Of a stretch of DNA of 64,000 nucleotides, positions 25,301-37,272 are shown piece by piece. The stretch comes from Motacilla alba alba (lineage: Eukaryota; Chordata; Aves; Passeriformes; Motacillidae), in assembly GCF_015832195.1 (NCBI RefSeq), contig NC_052018.1, forward strand, positions 65,409,666 through 65,473,665. Direction: 5' to 3'. Both the position numbers and the translations under genes were made by a program. Each line of letters starts with the position of its first letter. Positions within the stretch are counted from its first letter, which is position 1. The notes below the pieces were generated by a model. That model did no database searches. It saw only the letters and a program-made list of their open reading frames with translations, and was not told the DNA's origin.

Positions 25301-27554
25301 ATATAAGCCATTTGGTGATAGACAAGTGACCAAGGAGTGACTGAGAGAGTGCAGCAAGCTACCTCTGCAGCCACAGGACCTGCAGACATTATTCTATTGA
25401 GCCTGCTGCCAGATGAAAAGTGTTTGCTTAGCTCCTGGAAAAGGTAGTGTAAGGTCATGCATTTCAGCTGCAGTCAGGGTAGCAGGGAGACTGAGAGATG
25501 CACATATTGGCATCTGGTATTGTGATTTGACTGAAGATGAGCTCAGCCCCTGGTAACAATTGCTGGAGATTGTGCAGCCATCACCCTGACATCTGCAGTG
25601 CTACTGCATTTTGTGTATTTGCCTCCATTTTTCCTCTGAACTGAACAGAACTGTGAGGGGCCAACAGCTCAGAAGATGCCCTCTGAAAGAAAGTATGTGG
25701 AATTTAAACTGGGTTATTCTGGACTTTCCAGTGAAGAAGTATTTGCTGGGGAATTCTGTAACTACTCCTTTTTGCCAATTACCTAAATAAGACTTCAAGT
25801 TGACATAGCTGGTGCCTTGCATTGCTGCAGCCTTTTGGGGATAAATTTCCCACTGCTGGATTTGCTGACATGTGAAGACATAAGTTAAAACATTTATGAG
25901 ATGTTTTCTCCATGCTCCAGAAAAAAAAAAAAAAAAAAAAAAAAGAAATCTCAATTTTTTGTCTTTTGTCGTTTGCTTTTTTTTTAATTTCAAGATTAAC
26001 TTTTGCACAACAGATCAAAAGAAATTTTCTCTGCTTCATAGTCTGAGAATTGTAGCAGCTAGGCTGAAAGGCTCAGCAAAACAAAAGCACAACAGACTGA
26101 AATTTAGCAAGAGATTTCAAATTAGAGGGACAATTGCCAACAGCTAATTTTTTATTTGGTTAGAGCTGGCTTCCACCCCAGCTGATTACAAAGCCATGTC
26201 CAAGGGTTCTGAATGAGGTGGTGCCAAGGAGATTTGAGGTCTGTCAAAAGTAGTCTTGTTTCATGGTTGACCATGCAAGAATTAGAACAGAGTTCTGTGA
26301 AGAAATGTATTCATATAAAATACAGGTAGTCAAGGCAAAAGGCATTGCCTTACTGAAGGGGTGTTGACAAAGGATAAATTTTAGTCTAATGACACCAGTT
26401 TCCAAAGGGGCCCCGTACATTCAGTGCATAGAAATTGGCTACAAATGTAGGGGATTTGGAGCAGTTAAATTATTCTTCGATATTTGTCCTCCTGAGGCAT
26501 CTCCACCTATTGCATTCACTTCATCCTGCCTCATTATGGCTTCCTTATTGTGTGCCCAGGAATGATCTGTGATGCTTCTCAAGCTGGGCTGGTCTGCTTT
26601 GTGCACAGAGTGAGCACAGCCCAGGCCATGCAGAGTTCAGCAGATGAAGGCAAGAGGAGAAGGTGGAGACACATTAAGAGAAACTCATAGGGTCATTTTT
26701 CTGCAGTGAAGGAGGAGTTGTGAGGGAAGGAAAAGGTGGATTTCTCTGTTCACACATCTTATTAACACGGCAGCAGAATTGTGGAAAGAGCTTAAGGTCT
26801 GTTTGCACTTTGCAGTCCAGTAATGCTGAAAGACAGCCAAGTTAGTCATGGAGCTAAAAGCAGGAGTAAAAGCAGAGTTGTGCTGTGCCCAGAATAAATT
26901 GAACTGTTAAGAAAATAACGAGCCCTGGTGGAACTTGATGGTAATGTAGCTATGGTACCCCCAGGCCAGAGGTAGTATTTCACTGAACACACTCTTATTA
27001 ATCTCCAGGAGATTCTTAAATGTGGGGTTTGCTCAATGAACTGGAATAATTAGGAGAATAGATAACAAGAAAATTAATCTCTTGTGCTGTACAAAGCAGA
27101 ATGTATGTCTGGCACATGCTGCCGTTAAGTCCACCTTAAAACTTTTCATATGTGCCCAACTCTAGCCAGCACCCAGCAGTTCCTGTTTCTCAGAGTGCTG
27201 TCTGATACCTCCACACTGGTCCTCCTTCTGATGTGGTTCCTAAATTCATATTTCTTTTCTGTAATCTGATTAAATCCTTTGGGATCACTGTTATGGGAGG
27301 GCATCCAGTATCATTTAGGTGAGGTGAGCTGGAGAGTGTGAAATGGAGGAGCTTAAATAGAATAAATTGCAGGTAGGGAAAGGGTGTTTAAAACCAGCCT
27401 GCTCCTAAAGTTGCAAAACAATTGTGTGAATAGTGGGATGGGCAATTCCAAGCCTTGAAATAGTTGGATGTTAGGAGACCACAGAACATTGAATAATTTA
27501 TCTTGGCTTAAATTTCACTGGTGTAATTATAGGCAAGGTCAGACTTTTGCATCA
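22315..27554. other. Noncoding DNA, no gene seen
   Basis: AT-rich unique sequence. Frames of up to about 135 codons on the minus strand around 25600-26040 arise by reading through the A tract at 25921-25944 and are not credible genes. The stretch 23640-23760 (containing cataattgccagcaaagcc) has a balanced, non-repetitive look that could reflect constraint, but nothing more can be said. Confidence 0.5.
25921..25944 (+). repeat. Poly(A) tract, 24 bases
   Basis: A run of 24 A with a further T-rich stretch about 30 bases downstream. It is a homopolymer without a recognisable retroposed body. Confidence 0.95.
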
Positions 27555-27620
27555 GGATGCTGAATTGGACTCAATGATACTGATGGGTCCTTTCCAGCTC
27601 AGCATGTTCTGTGATTCTAT
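27555..27620 (+). mobile_element. CR1 LINE, 3' end fragment
   Basis: The last ~66 bases of a CR1 element in sense orientation. The order gaattggactcaatgat, then gatgggtcctttccag, then ctcagcatgttctgtgattctat matches the characteristic CR1 3' terminus, which ends in a short ATTCTATG-type repeat. Everything upstream is missing, as expected of the severe 5' truncation typical of CR1 insertion. Confidence 0.8.
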
Positions 27621-30600
27621 AAAAATGGGTAATCATGCAATGAAGATTTACCTTAGAATTTGGGACAGACTTTGTGTGAATGCAGAGTTAGAATTTATAT
27701 TAGGATTTATCTATCTCTGCAGAATGTGTCACCCTTGTAATTATTTGTTTACTTCAAATCCCCATTAAATTAACAGTTTTTATGATTTATTGCCTATGTA
27801 ATAAAGAGTGCTGGAAATCTGAAGGAAATTAGTTTGCAAACCTAGACAAACTGAAAGAAATCAAATTATCAAAAAAGATGTTTTATAATTAGAAGTAAAT
27901 TGCTACCTGATAAGAAAAAATCCTCTTCCACCTGTCACCAACATAACACACAGAGTAAGTCCGTTGCTGAAAGACTTTGAGAGTTGGTAACGCTGCTTCT
28001 CCCTCTAAAGGGAAGGGTCAGAGGGCTGCTTGACCTACCAGAGAGGAAGCAAAGTGCTTTTAGAAAACTTCTTGATACACAAAAATCCTTCTTCTCTTAC
28101 CAGGAGATCAAGTCCAGAGTATAGTTGATGGCTGTGTGGCAACACTTGGGAAATGTTTTCTAGGGTCAGAGGAATCTCTGTTCACACGCTTGAGGAATGC
28201 GTGATGTACTGTGACACTATCTGTCTGTGAGGACACAGCTGTCAGAGAAAACCCAGCACTTGGCAAAAGAAATTGTTGAGGCACACTGGTCACCACCAAC
28301 ATGACTGGCATAACTCCCTTTTGTTCACCTGCCAGCTGTGCATCTCAGCTGTAACATTCTGCCCACAGGAAAGGCTGAGCCGCTCTGATGGAATTAAGTG
28401 ATTCCCCAATATCTGAAACACCATGAGAACTCAGGAATCAAGTCCTCAGCTGATGTGTTGAAGGATTGCTCCACTACTGTGTCTGGAGCTCTTGCTCCCC
28501 AAGGGTCATCATGTTCCCCCAGAGAGCTTTCTTTTTACTGATAGCAATGGAAAGACTTTTTTTCTTTTTTTTTAATGGGTAGCTATTCTGTGTAAACTCT
28601 GAATTTTACTTGTTAGTTATGGTATGGGTCACCTCTAAAATCACCTCTGGAGAGTATAATTGGATTTTCTTCTGCTGAAGCACTTGCCTTAGCTACATTT
28701 TTTCCTGCTGTTCAGCTTTGCAATGTATTTCACTGTGGAAGTCTTGTAGTCACTTATTCCCTTCTCAGGTGACCATCCTTACTGAAAAAGCAATCTGTAC
28801 AGCACACAGGAACCCTCAGAACTGATTTGGAGCCTTCACTGGAGACTGTACACATCAAGTTAACATTGAAAGGACGTACATATTTTATGAGACAGGGTTT
28901 TGCATAAGCAGAATAAATGAGATTTTTCAGAAGCAGTGAATATCTGGTGCCAGATGAAAATGCTGTGTTTTTAAATTTTGTTAAACTGTGATATCTGAAC
29001 AAAATATACAGTAGTTATAAAAAAAAAAAACCAAACTGGAATCTGTTTAACCATAAAGTGACATGGGATCCCAGTTTTTCATTCTCGGTATTTAGTCATT
29101 AGAATTTTTCAGCAAGATTTGTTTATTCTATTCCATTATTCTCCAGGACCATGTACTACTTCTTCTTTTCCTTCTCCACAGATAATATAATCTATAACAT
29201 CTTGGTTTATATCAGGCTTATATAATAACTTTGAAGCAGTAACCTCAAGAGCAACAGATGAGGTGTACTTTGATTCAAGATCATCTGCAATGGGAAATAA
29301 AGAATTAAATTGGCATAGAAGAGAGAAGCACATAGAAAATAAAGTGACATTCTTATACATTTTTTCTAGTTCATTTCTAGAAAAATTGAAATAAAATTGG
29401 GAGGTGATTTTCATACTCCTAATAAGCCTAGGAACATATCCCTAGAGTGCTGCCAAAGGAAAACACTGAAATATTCTATTCTGATTAATGATCATTTCTT
29501 CCACATCCCTCTCTGACTCCAACAGTTCTCCATATGGATAAGACTATTAGAAAGGAATTGGGATTTCAATTTATGGGATTTTCTGTTTGACTGCTGCTCA
29601 GCATGTGAAAGGAGGAATAGGAGGGAGGAATGAGTTGAAGCAAGGTTTGAGGTGATGCCTCAAGTGTAGCACTGGTTTGTGTCCATTGTGTGTTATTACA
29701 GGTAAGCAAAGCAGTTTCATCAGCTGGAAGGACAACTTGAAGGTATGACCAGAATCTTCATGTTCAGCTGGAACTAGGTTGGAAACAATAAGGAACAGTT
29801 TTTACCTTTACCTTTCTATGATAGCTGGAAATAAACATAAATCCAGGACATTCAATACAGTCAAGTGGGCTTTGGCTGTCAATAATGTCACATGTGACAC
29901 CAATAGGAGAAAGATACAAGAAAAACATGTTCTTCTGCTTCCCACAGCTTGGATATAGGACTGTAGGTTCTTCTGGGTTTTTTCATTCACTGGAAGAAAT
30001 CAAAGTCTTCAAAACAGAAAAGTGATATGATAAGAGATATTTTCTGAAAGAAGATGCCTCTCAATGTGATTCATTGCTAAATAAATTCATTGTTAAATGA
30101 AGTTCATGGTTAATTTCTCTCTGATTATTATTGTTATTGTTATTATTACCACCATATCTATTTTAAACCACAAAGATTAATCTTCAAACTCCTCACCTTT
30201 GACAACATCATTCAAAATTCCAAAATGTGTGGGCAAAGTATTTAGCTTTTTGCAACGATACTTATTATCCCTAGGTTTTCAAGAATGATCACTCTACATC
30301 TTTTTAATCACCTCTCTTTTCTATTTTATTCCCTCAGCATTAGAAATATTAATGATGCTTTTACTCACATTGCTTTACAATTTTTCCCTCTTCAGTTTGG
30401 CACATGTGGTATTTTACTTCTCTGATTGGATTTGTTTACACTCTTGTGTTTACACTCCTGTATAAACTTTTTGGATTAAACTCCACAATTTTTTCAGTTG
30501 GATTTAACTAAGACTTCTCCTACCTTCAGCAGAGGGGCAGCTCCTTTCTCAGATGTATATTAGAAACCATGAGTGATGTGGATTTCCACTGCCTGCAGCT

Positions 30601-32534
30601 CAATCCTCTATCTTTTTCAGAGTATTAGCAGTAGATTACTATTTTATCAATGGTATTTTAGTCAAATTTTAAGTTCTCTTTACTGTTACAAAGTCTTTGA
30701 GAAGGATTTTCATGTGGGTTTACCACTGAAATATAAGCAGATCCACCTCAAATCTTGATGTGAATCTGGTGCCTCACCCCTCTGCATCGAAAATCCATTA
30801 TTCACTAGACATTACTATTTAAAAATTCTCTTTTTATCTGAAGCAATTATGCCTTTTTGGGTACATGTCTCATTGACCTTCAAGGTGCCACAAGCAAGAC
30901 TAGTTCTCACTGTTTCTGCACTCTGGGCAAAGAATTTCCATATTCCCACAGTAAATTGGAGCTACAGTGAGCAGTTAGTATTTAGTGTCTAATTCACTTT
31001 AGAAATGTTGTTTTTCTGGTTCTGACAGCTGTCTGCAGTTTATTCAGAAGTTAAGTCAGCCTCAGACTTCTAAAACTCAGAGATTTTTTAAAAAGAAGTA
31101 AAAATTCTTCAGTAATATTATTTATTAAGTACTTTTGAGCACTGGACACTTTCTAATATGGCACTAGAAGAAGGTGGCTAAAATATGCAGATCTTTTCCA
31201 GACAATGCCTTGTAACTCAGTGAGAAACTAGATGCTTGAGACAGAAATTTTTGCTTGAAGTTCTGTGATCTGTACAGAGCAGGATGTCAGGCTGGTTGTT
31301 TACTAAGAACTTCTGGGATTTTTTCATTGTATGAACAATGCAATCAATATTCACTGACCCAAATATCAGCAGTAAGAGCGATCTCATTATACCTAGAAAA
31401 CAAAAGGCTGTGTTATTTTGTCATAGTTGTTAATTCTACATGAACCTTATGCGAAATAAATAAAATATTTTATTATGAGTATTCTGCTTTTGTCCCATTT
31501 TTCAGGCAACTTTATGTGCTGTGTAAACATCAGCTAAACTTACCAATGCAAGAGAGGACAAAAATTGCAGAGGAACAGTGTTGATTCTGCTGTAAGATTT
31601 TTAATCCTAGTATAATATAAAGAACCTCTCCACTTCATTCTTCTATCTTGCACTGGTAATGTCATGCACCATAAATCAGACTTACTGGTTTATGAATTAG
31701 CAGACCTGACAGGAGAATTAAATGGCCCAGAGAAAATTGTTTTCAGCCCTGCACTAACAGAAGGAGAAGAACACAAAGAATTCTGTGAAGAACTTCTGGT
31801 GGACTCAAAGCACCTTATATCAGTACCTAATATTATCTCTGTATCCAGTGATGTAGCCTATCACTTTTTGCTTTTGGAGATATGGATCTTGTTTGACATA
31901 CACTGAATATGTGAAGTTAGTCACATGGTGGGCTCAGAACCAGGACGCAGAACTGCCAGATTGGAAGTGAGACAGCTCTCATGTCAGCTCAGTTACGTAT
32001 GCCACATTTGTACTTTCTGGGTTTCCTGTGGTTACTAATAAGTAGAATCACTGATCTAGGCAGTATCCTTTACCCTCAATTTCCCTTTCTACTAAGCTTC
32101 TCTTTCCAGGATTTTGCTTTTGCCATTATTGCTCACATTTTGAATAGTATTATGGTGACAAAAGCAATCAAAGCCATGGAGAGAGCTAAGAAAGCTACTT
32201 AAATCATGTTTGATTTAATGGATTTCAACAAAGATCCTGCTGAAACGGGGCTGTGAATGACTACAGTATTAGGAAACATGAAAGGCTTTAAAATGCCATG
32301 TTATGTTATGTAAGACCAACTGGTCACTGACTCCCCCTCATAACTGTGTCATTCAAAACACGGATGAGGCCCTAATCATGCGTGGCAACCACATGTTGAA
32401 AAGTGCAAAAAAAGGCCCACAAACATGAATAAAGGGCAAATATTAAAAGTGAGCAGCATAAAATGATGGAAAGGGCAAAATGGGAGCCACACTCACTGCC
32501 TTACTGTTAACAGGTGCACTGACTATGCATTTAT
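27621..32534. other. Noncoding DNA, one weak exon candidate
   Basis: Mostly AT-rich unique sequence with an A run at 29019-29031 and an ATT/GTT trinucleotide stretch at 30124-30147. Frames at 31664-31906 and 31981-32202 (plus) are open but lack splice signals or recognisable motifs. The only segment with exon-like features is on the minus strand near 29140-29284 and has its own entry. Confidence 0.5.
29136..29284 (-). other. Exon-like open segment, unrecognised
   Basis: Reading the minus strand, a clear acceptor (tttatttcccattgcag) precedes position 29284, followed by about 48 open codons with protein-like composition (contains SSVALEVTASKLL and DVIDYIICG) and a stop at 29136-29138. A donor-like GTAGTA follows the stretch of Glu/Lys codons. 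The words LL...DVIDYIICG faintly recall the N-terminal region of thiolases such as the mitochondrial trifunctional beta subunit, but only over some 25 residues and with no continuation, so I do not assign it. It may be an exon, a decayed fragment or chance. Confidence 0.15.
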
Positions 32535-32893
32535 AGAATCATACAATGGTTTAGGCAAGAAGAGACCTTTCAGATCTTCTACTTCCACCCCCCCCCCCCC
32601 CCCCCCCCCCCCCCCGCCATGGACAGGGACACCTTCCACTGGACCAGGTAGCTCAAAGAGCCATCCAGCTTGGCTTTGGACGATTCCAGGCATTGGCCAC
32701 CCACAACTTCTCTGGACAACCTGTTCCTTTGACTCATCACCATCGCAGTAAAGTATTTCTTCCTAATATCCAATCTACTCTCTTTCAGTTTGAAGCCACT
32801 ACCCGTTGTCCTATCACTGTATGACATTGCAAAAAGTCCCTCTCCAGCCCTCTCATAACTCCCCTTTAGGTGCTGGAAGGTGCTACAATTGCT
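32535..32893 (-). mobile_element. CR1 LINE fragment with internal poly(C)
   Basis: An antisense CR1 copy. The plus strand begins with the complement of the CR1 3' end (agaatcatacaatggttt), then runs through ggacagggacaccttccact, cctgttcctttgactcatca, tcttcctaatatccaatcta and ctccagccctctcataact, in the order expected for CR1 read from its 3' end inward. The minus strand still shows the ORF2 C-terminal remnant (RLDIRKKYF, then RNRLSREVV), now broken. The element is 5'-truncated. The usual short C run near its 3' end has expanded to 28 C (32588-32615). Confidence 0.9.
32588..32615. repeat. Poly(C) tract, 28 bases, inside CR1
   Basis: Twenty-eight consecutive C on the plus strand, 28 G on the minus strand. 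It lies where CR1 normally has a short C run just before gccatggacagggac. A G tract of this length can form quadruplex structures on the minus strand, and the C strand an i-motif. Confidence 0.95.
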
Positions 32894-35853
32894 TGTATGT
32901 AAATGCCTCAGTTGACATCTCCAGATATCTCTACTGATCTTTATTGACATCAGCCATGGAGGAAAGAAACCCTGTAGCTATTTATCTATGGGTGAAATTT
33001 AAGTCAGATGCAAATGATCACCAAGTGAACATTTTTCAAAATGTCCCTATTTTTTAAAATTCCTAGGTAGCTGCTCCCACTAAAAGTCAAAGATGTTCTG
33101 ATTAATAGTTTCACTTAATTTTTTAACCATTTCACTAGTTAAAATGACCTTCTAATCATTTTGAGGCTTCTGTTCTGAGCAAAGCTCCCTGGTAATTAAA
33201 TCCTCACTAAAGCACATTAATTTATGTACCTATGCATCCCTTATGCTGTTTGTGTCCCTGCTTCCTCTGCTCTGACTTCCAGCCAGCTGCCTCTCTCTGG
33301 CTCAGGGCACACACTTGGTTTGCCCCAGAGGCCCCCTGGCAAGAGCACAGGCTCTTTTTCCACTCAGTGCCACAAAGAGATGAGCAGGAAGGTTTTTTTG
33401 GGGCAGCCTGCCTTTTTGCCCGTCCTCCCCATCCCATCAGCATTCTGCCAGCTAAACTGCTGAAAATGGTCACCCACCAGCTGAGTGATCCTAAAAAAAT
33501 TCCTGTCCAGTTGCAGTTACAAAGATGGACATTGAAGTCCACTATCTTTTGTATTTTATGAGAGGGAAAGGAAGATCTATGTCCCCAACAAACTTGAGCT
33601 CTGACTGGAAAAGAAATTGAAAAAAATATTCTCGATCTGCAACGTCACTTCATAAGTCAGGCAAAAATGTTGTATAATAAATACCTGCTCTTATCCTCCT
33701 TCACTGAAGCTGTTTCTCATTTTGATTGGTGATTTTAAAAAGCTCATTTCTTAGTTTTCTATTTTTCCTCCAGGAAGGTTTTCCATTATGCAGTTCCTAT
33801 AAATATATGAAAACAGAGATCACAATAAACCAATATATTTACTGAGACTAGAACATTCTTTCTTCCCAAATGAAATGATGCTGGTGCTATAAACAGCTGA
33901 AAATACTTTACTGAGGTATCAACAGCCTCAGGATCTGTATTAATAACAGGCTTGTTAGAGTGTGAAATGTCTCATGGCTTTTCTCCAGGGTATTTAAACA
34001 AATACACTGCTAAGAATAAGGAAATGATTTTATTTTTGCTCTCACTTTGAGACTTTCAAATTTTCATTGACTTTACAGATATCTGTGCTGCTTTGCTGTT
34101 GTGTGAGAGAAGCATGAAGCCAGAGTCCACACATGGGCGCAGGTCTGAAAGACCAACTGGAAGTAGTGTTACTGAAGGGAGCATTAGTCAACTTATTACA
34201 CAATGACAAAAACCACATCCTAACTATAAGACTTATTCCTTCTTTTTTTTGGCACCTATGTAAATTTAGTTCCTTCAACCCGACATTTAGCAATTCTGAA
34301 TAAATTAAAATAAACAAAAAGCAAACCAGAAGAAAACAAGCAAGTCACAAAATTTATATAGATCATTCCTTGTGTTCTGAGCTTGGTAGCAGCCATTGAT
34401 GTATTGCTCCAAAATCAGATTTGTTTTGTGAGTTGTTTTTATTCAGGCAGGGGAAATCTACCCAATTATCTTTTTTATATTGTATTCAAATTAGAGGGTA
34501 TGAGACAATCAGCGTTGAAAAGGATTGTGTGTTTCAAAAGATTAAAACAAGTAAAAGGGAATAAATTGCTTAAGGCATCAGTCCATCAAAAGTTCGGATA
34601 GAGTCCCCGAAAGTGACACATACCAACTCTCTAAACCTAATCCTAAATCTTTATTAGAAGGCTTAACTACTTATTTTGGTATAAACATGATTGTACCTCT
34701 GAGGTGACCAGAGATTGTTGTACAGCCAAATGAAAGTAAGGCTTCTGGGCACTCAATGCCTTTGGGAACTGAAGTTACCTAGCTGCCAAAATAGAGGAAC
34801 ACGAAATTAGTAATGAAAATAACTTTGTCATCTAGTTTAGCCCCTTGCTCAGACTGGGGGGAAATTCCAATCAGGACTCAGTTTTCTTCCACTTTTTCAA
34901 ACAAATTGTCTCAGGGTTTTGTGGCTGGCTTAGCAATGTATTTGTTGTTTGCCACTTCTGTCCAGTCACTTTAAAACAATTACTGCATTTGTGAAAAGAA
35001 TGCTGGCTGTATCTGGGACAGTAAGTCGTTGACCTGGAAATAGTCTTGTTCTTGAGTAGAACTCACTAGTGTCCATGCCTGGAGAAGGAGGCTGTTTAGA
35101 GATGTCTATTGGCAGATAACAGATGTGAAGGATTGCAGAAGAAGGATCCTGTGTTTTGTGAAATTCAGGACTGAGTGATGAATCAGCACCCTGCCCTGTA
35201 ACATGCCAACCAAGACAACACTCTCAGGACTAAGAGTGCCCTCAGAAGCAGAGCACTGCAAATGCTGCCCAGCTCTGTGAGCCAAAACCAACATCAGAAC
35301 TGCTCTTCCCGGCAAGAACTGAAAATGCACTGGAAGACTAAAAAGGATGAAGGAGGTATTGTATCACTTGAAAAGACAATAGTGGAAAAACACTGGAAAT
35401 TAATACTACCGATATATCAAAACTATTAAGCTTTCAGCTTCAGTTGGCATTTTCAATGACATTTCCTCAGCTAGAAGGTAAGCTGTATTATAAATACTCC
35501 GGAGTCACAGATCATTTGAGCAGCTTCAGTCTGGGCGATGTTTGTTTGTGATTAGTTTTACAAGAGTGCATGGAATAATTTAAAACTGAGTACATGAAAC
35601 ATACTTTTGATAATCACATGTTCTCTCTATTCATGTTTGAATTTATATTCTCAATTATCTTTATCAACAAACATTTCCAGATTGCTTCTGACTTATCTAT
35701 TAAAATATACTTAGTGCTAATTAAAATTGTGCATAACCTACTAATCATGCTGTCAGCTGCCACTAGCTCCATGGAGATGGCAAGATTATGGAAAAAAAAA
35801 CCAGATTAAAAATGTATGGTTATTTAAGCTGGTATTTGTTGATGGGTATATCA
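32894..35853. other. Noncoding DNA with a GC-richer block
   Basis: Mainly AT-rich. Between about 33230 and 33480 the sequence is distinctly richer in GC (words such as gaggccccctggcaagagc). Three frames are open there at once (33224-33463 and 33232-33561 plus, 33222-33542 minus), which reflects base composition more than coding. No CpG cluster, so not a CpG-island promoter. Confidence 0.5.
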
Positions 35854-35984
35854 CCCTGGAAGTGTTCAATAGGCATGTAGATGTGGCACCTGGGGACATA
35901 CTTTAGTGGTAAATATGGTGGGGCTGGGTTAGTGGCTGGCCTCAATGATCTTAGAGGCCATTTCCAACCCTTATGTTTCTATGA
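35854..35984 (+). mobile_element. CR1 LINE, 3' end fragment
   Basis: A sense-strand CR1 terminus. It shows the ordered words ccctggaagtgttcaa, gtagatgtggcacctgggga, gggctgggttagtggctgg, ctcaatgatcttagaggcc and tttccaacccttatgtttct, ending in the CR1-type terminal repeat. About 130 bases remain, heavily 5'-truncated. It carries no complete reading frame. Confidence 0.9.
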
Positions 35985-36765
35985 CTCAATTCTATATTTC
36001 TATGTATGTTCTAAAGGGAAGGAAAAAAAGGATACACTTAAGAGGCTGAGACAGAGGTTACCAGATGCTCCAAAAGTGTGATCAGGTTTCTAAACATTTG
36101 CACATGATAAAGTGTAGGCAAAGGCCTTTGCAAGACATGTTCCAGTGTGCTTTTAGTAAGTAGGACTTAAAAAATTAATTTCAGTTTGCACTCAGTAAAC
36201 AGTTCTATGTCAATCAGAAAGTAGCAAATGCAGAACTGTTTTGCAGTGTAATAAACCAAAAAAAAAAAAATCACAAGTCATTTTCCACTTGAGAACATTG
36301 CCTACCATTATGAACTTGCTATTTTGTCTTACTGAATTATTTAATTGTTATTGACTTCCATGCTGGTAGCACCCAGAGGCCTGGAGACATCTCAAGCAGT
36401 GATTGAATACATGATCATGCACACTCTTCTAAATATAATCTTACCTGAAAAGTTCTGGTGTCAGTTATCAAGGCAAGAAATACCTTTTTTTTTGTTTTAC
36501 TTTTCAGAATAGAAATTGAGATCTGGAAAGATCAGGGTTATTACAAGTCCTGCAGTTGACCATGAGCAAGCAGGCAGAAATTTCCTGTTTTCAGAGGGAG
36601 TTATGTGAACACAGCACAGGCCTGCAGGGAGCAGGGCTGCAAGGCCAGGTCCCAGTTTATCACTTAGTGGCACTCAAAGACTTAGCTCTGTGCACGCAGG
36701 GTGAGTCCAGAAATACGAGTTGATTAAAGGCACAAAGGCACAAAGACATGAGAGACATTCATAAC
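35985..36765. other. Noncoding spacer between CR1 copies
   Basis: AT-rich unique sequence with a 13-base-scale A run near 36259 and a T run near 36486. I see nothing gene-like in it. Confidence 0.6.
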
Positions 36766-37272
36766 AGAATCAGAGACCCTCAAAATAAGCTGAGTTGGAA
36801 GGGACCCTCAAGGATAATCGAGTCCAACTCCTGACCCCTGTGTACAACACCCCAAGAGTCACACCATGTGCTGAGAGCATTGTCCAAACCCTTGGATTCT
36901 GTCGGGCTTGGTGCTGTGAGTATTTCCCTGGGGAGCCTGTTCCAGTGCCCAATCATCCTCAGGGTGCAGAACATCTTTCTAATATCCAACCCAACCCTCC
37001 CCTGACACAACTTCAGGCCATTCTCTCAGGTCCTGTCACTGGTCCCCAGACTGAAGAGATAAGTGCCTGCCCCTCCCCTTTGCCTCACAAGGAAGTTGAA
37101 GACTGTGATGAGGTCTCCCCTCAGTCTCCTCCAGGCCCAACAGACCAAGTGACCTCAGCAATACATCTTCCCTTCAAGGTGATTTATCATCCTTCTGGCC
37201 CTCCTTTGCATGTTTCCCAATATCTTAGTGTCTTTTTTATATTGTGGTGCCCAAACCTGCACACAGGACTCA
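36766..37272 (-). mobile_element. CR1 LINE, longest copy in window
   Basis: An antisense CR1 copy of about 507 bases with an intact 3' end (plus strand agaatcagagaccctc, then ctgagttggaagggaccctc). It continues through cctggggagcctgttccagt, gaacatctttctaatatcca, ggtctcccctcagtctcctc and gccctcctttgcatgtttcc before it stops abruptly, the usual 5' truncation. On the minus strand the ORF2 C-terminal remnant is readable (LDIRKMFCTLRM, then GHWNRLPRE). A 191-codon plus-strand frame (36795-37370) crosses the element antisense and is an artefact of its composition, not a gene. Confidence 0.95.

Noticed and set aside
25601..26039. Minus-strand frames of 86 and 135 codons
   Set aside because: Both read through the 24-base A tract as a poly-phenylalanine run. 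They have no splice signals or recognisable domains.
31664..32202. Two consecutive plus-strand frames of 80 and 73 codons
   Set aside because: Composition is passable, but there is no acceptor or donor at sensible places and no motif that I recognise.
32579..32950. 123-codon minus-strand frame with a glycine run
   Set aside because: It is the CR1 ORF2 remnant read through the poly(G) strand of the C tract, not a glycine-rich protein.
33222..33561. Three overlapping frames on two strands
   Set aside because: Simultaneous openness follows from local GC-richness. No recognisable peptide and no CpG-island promoter.
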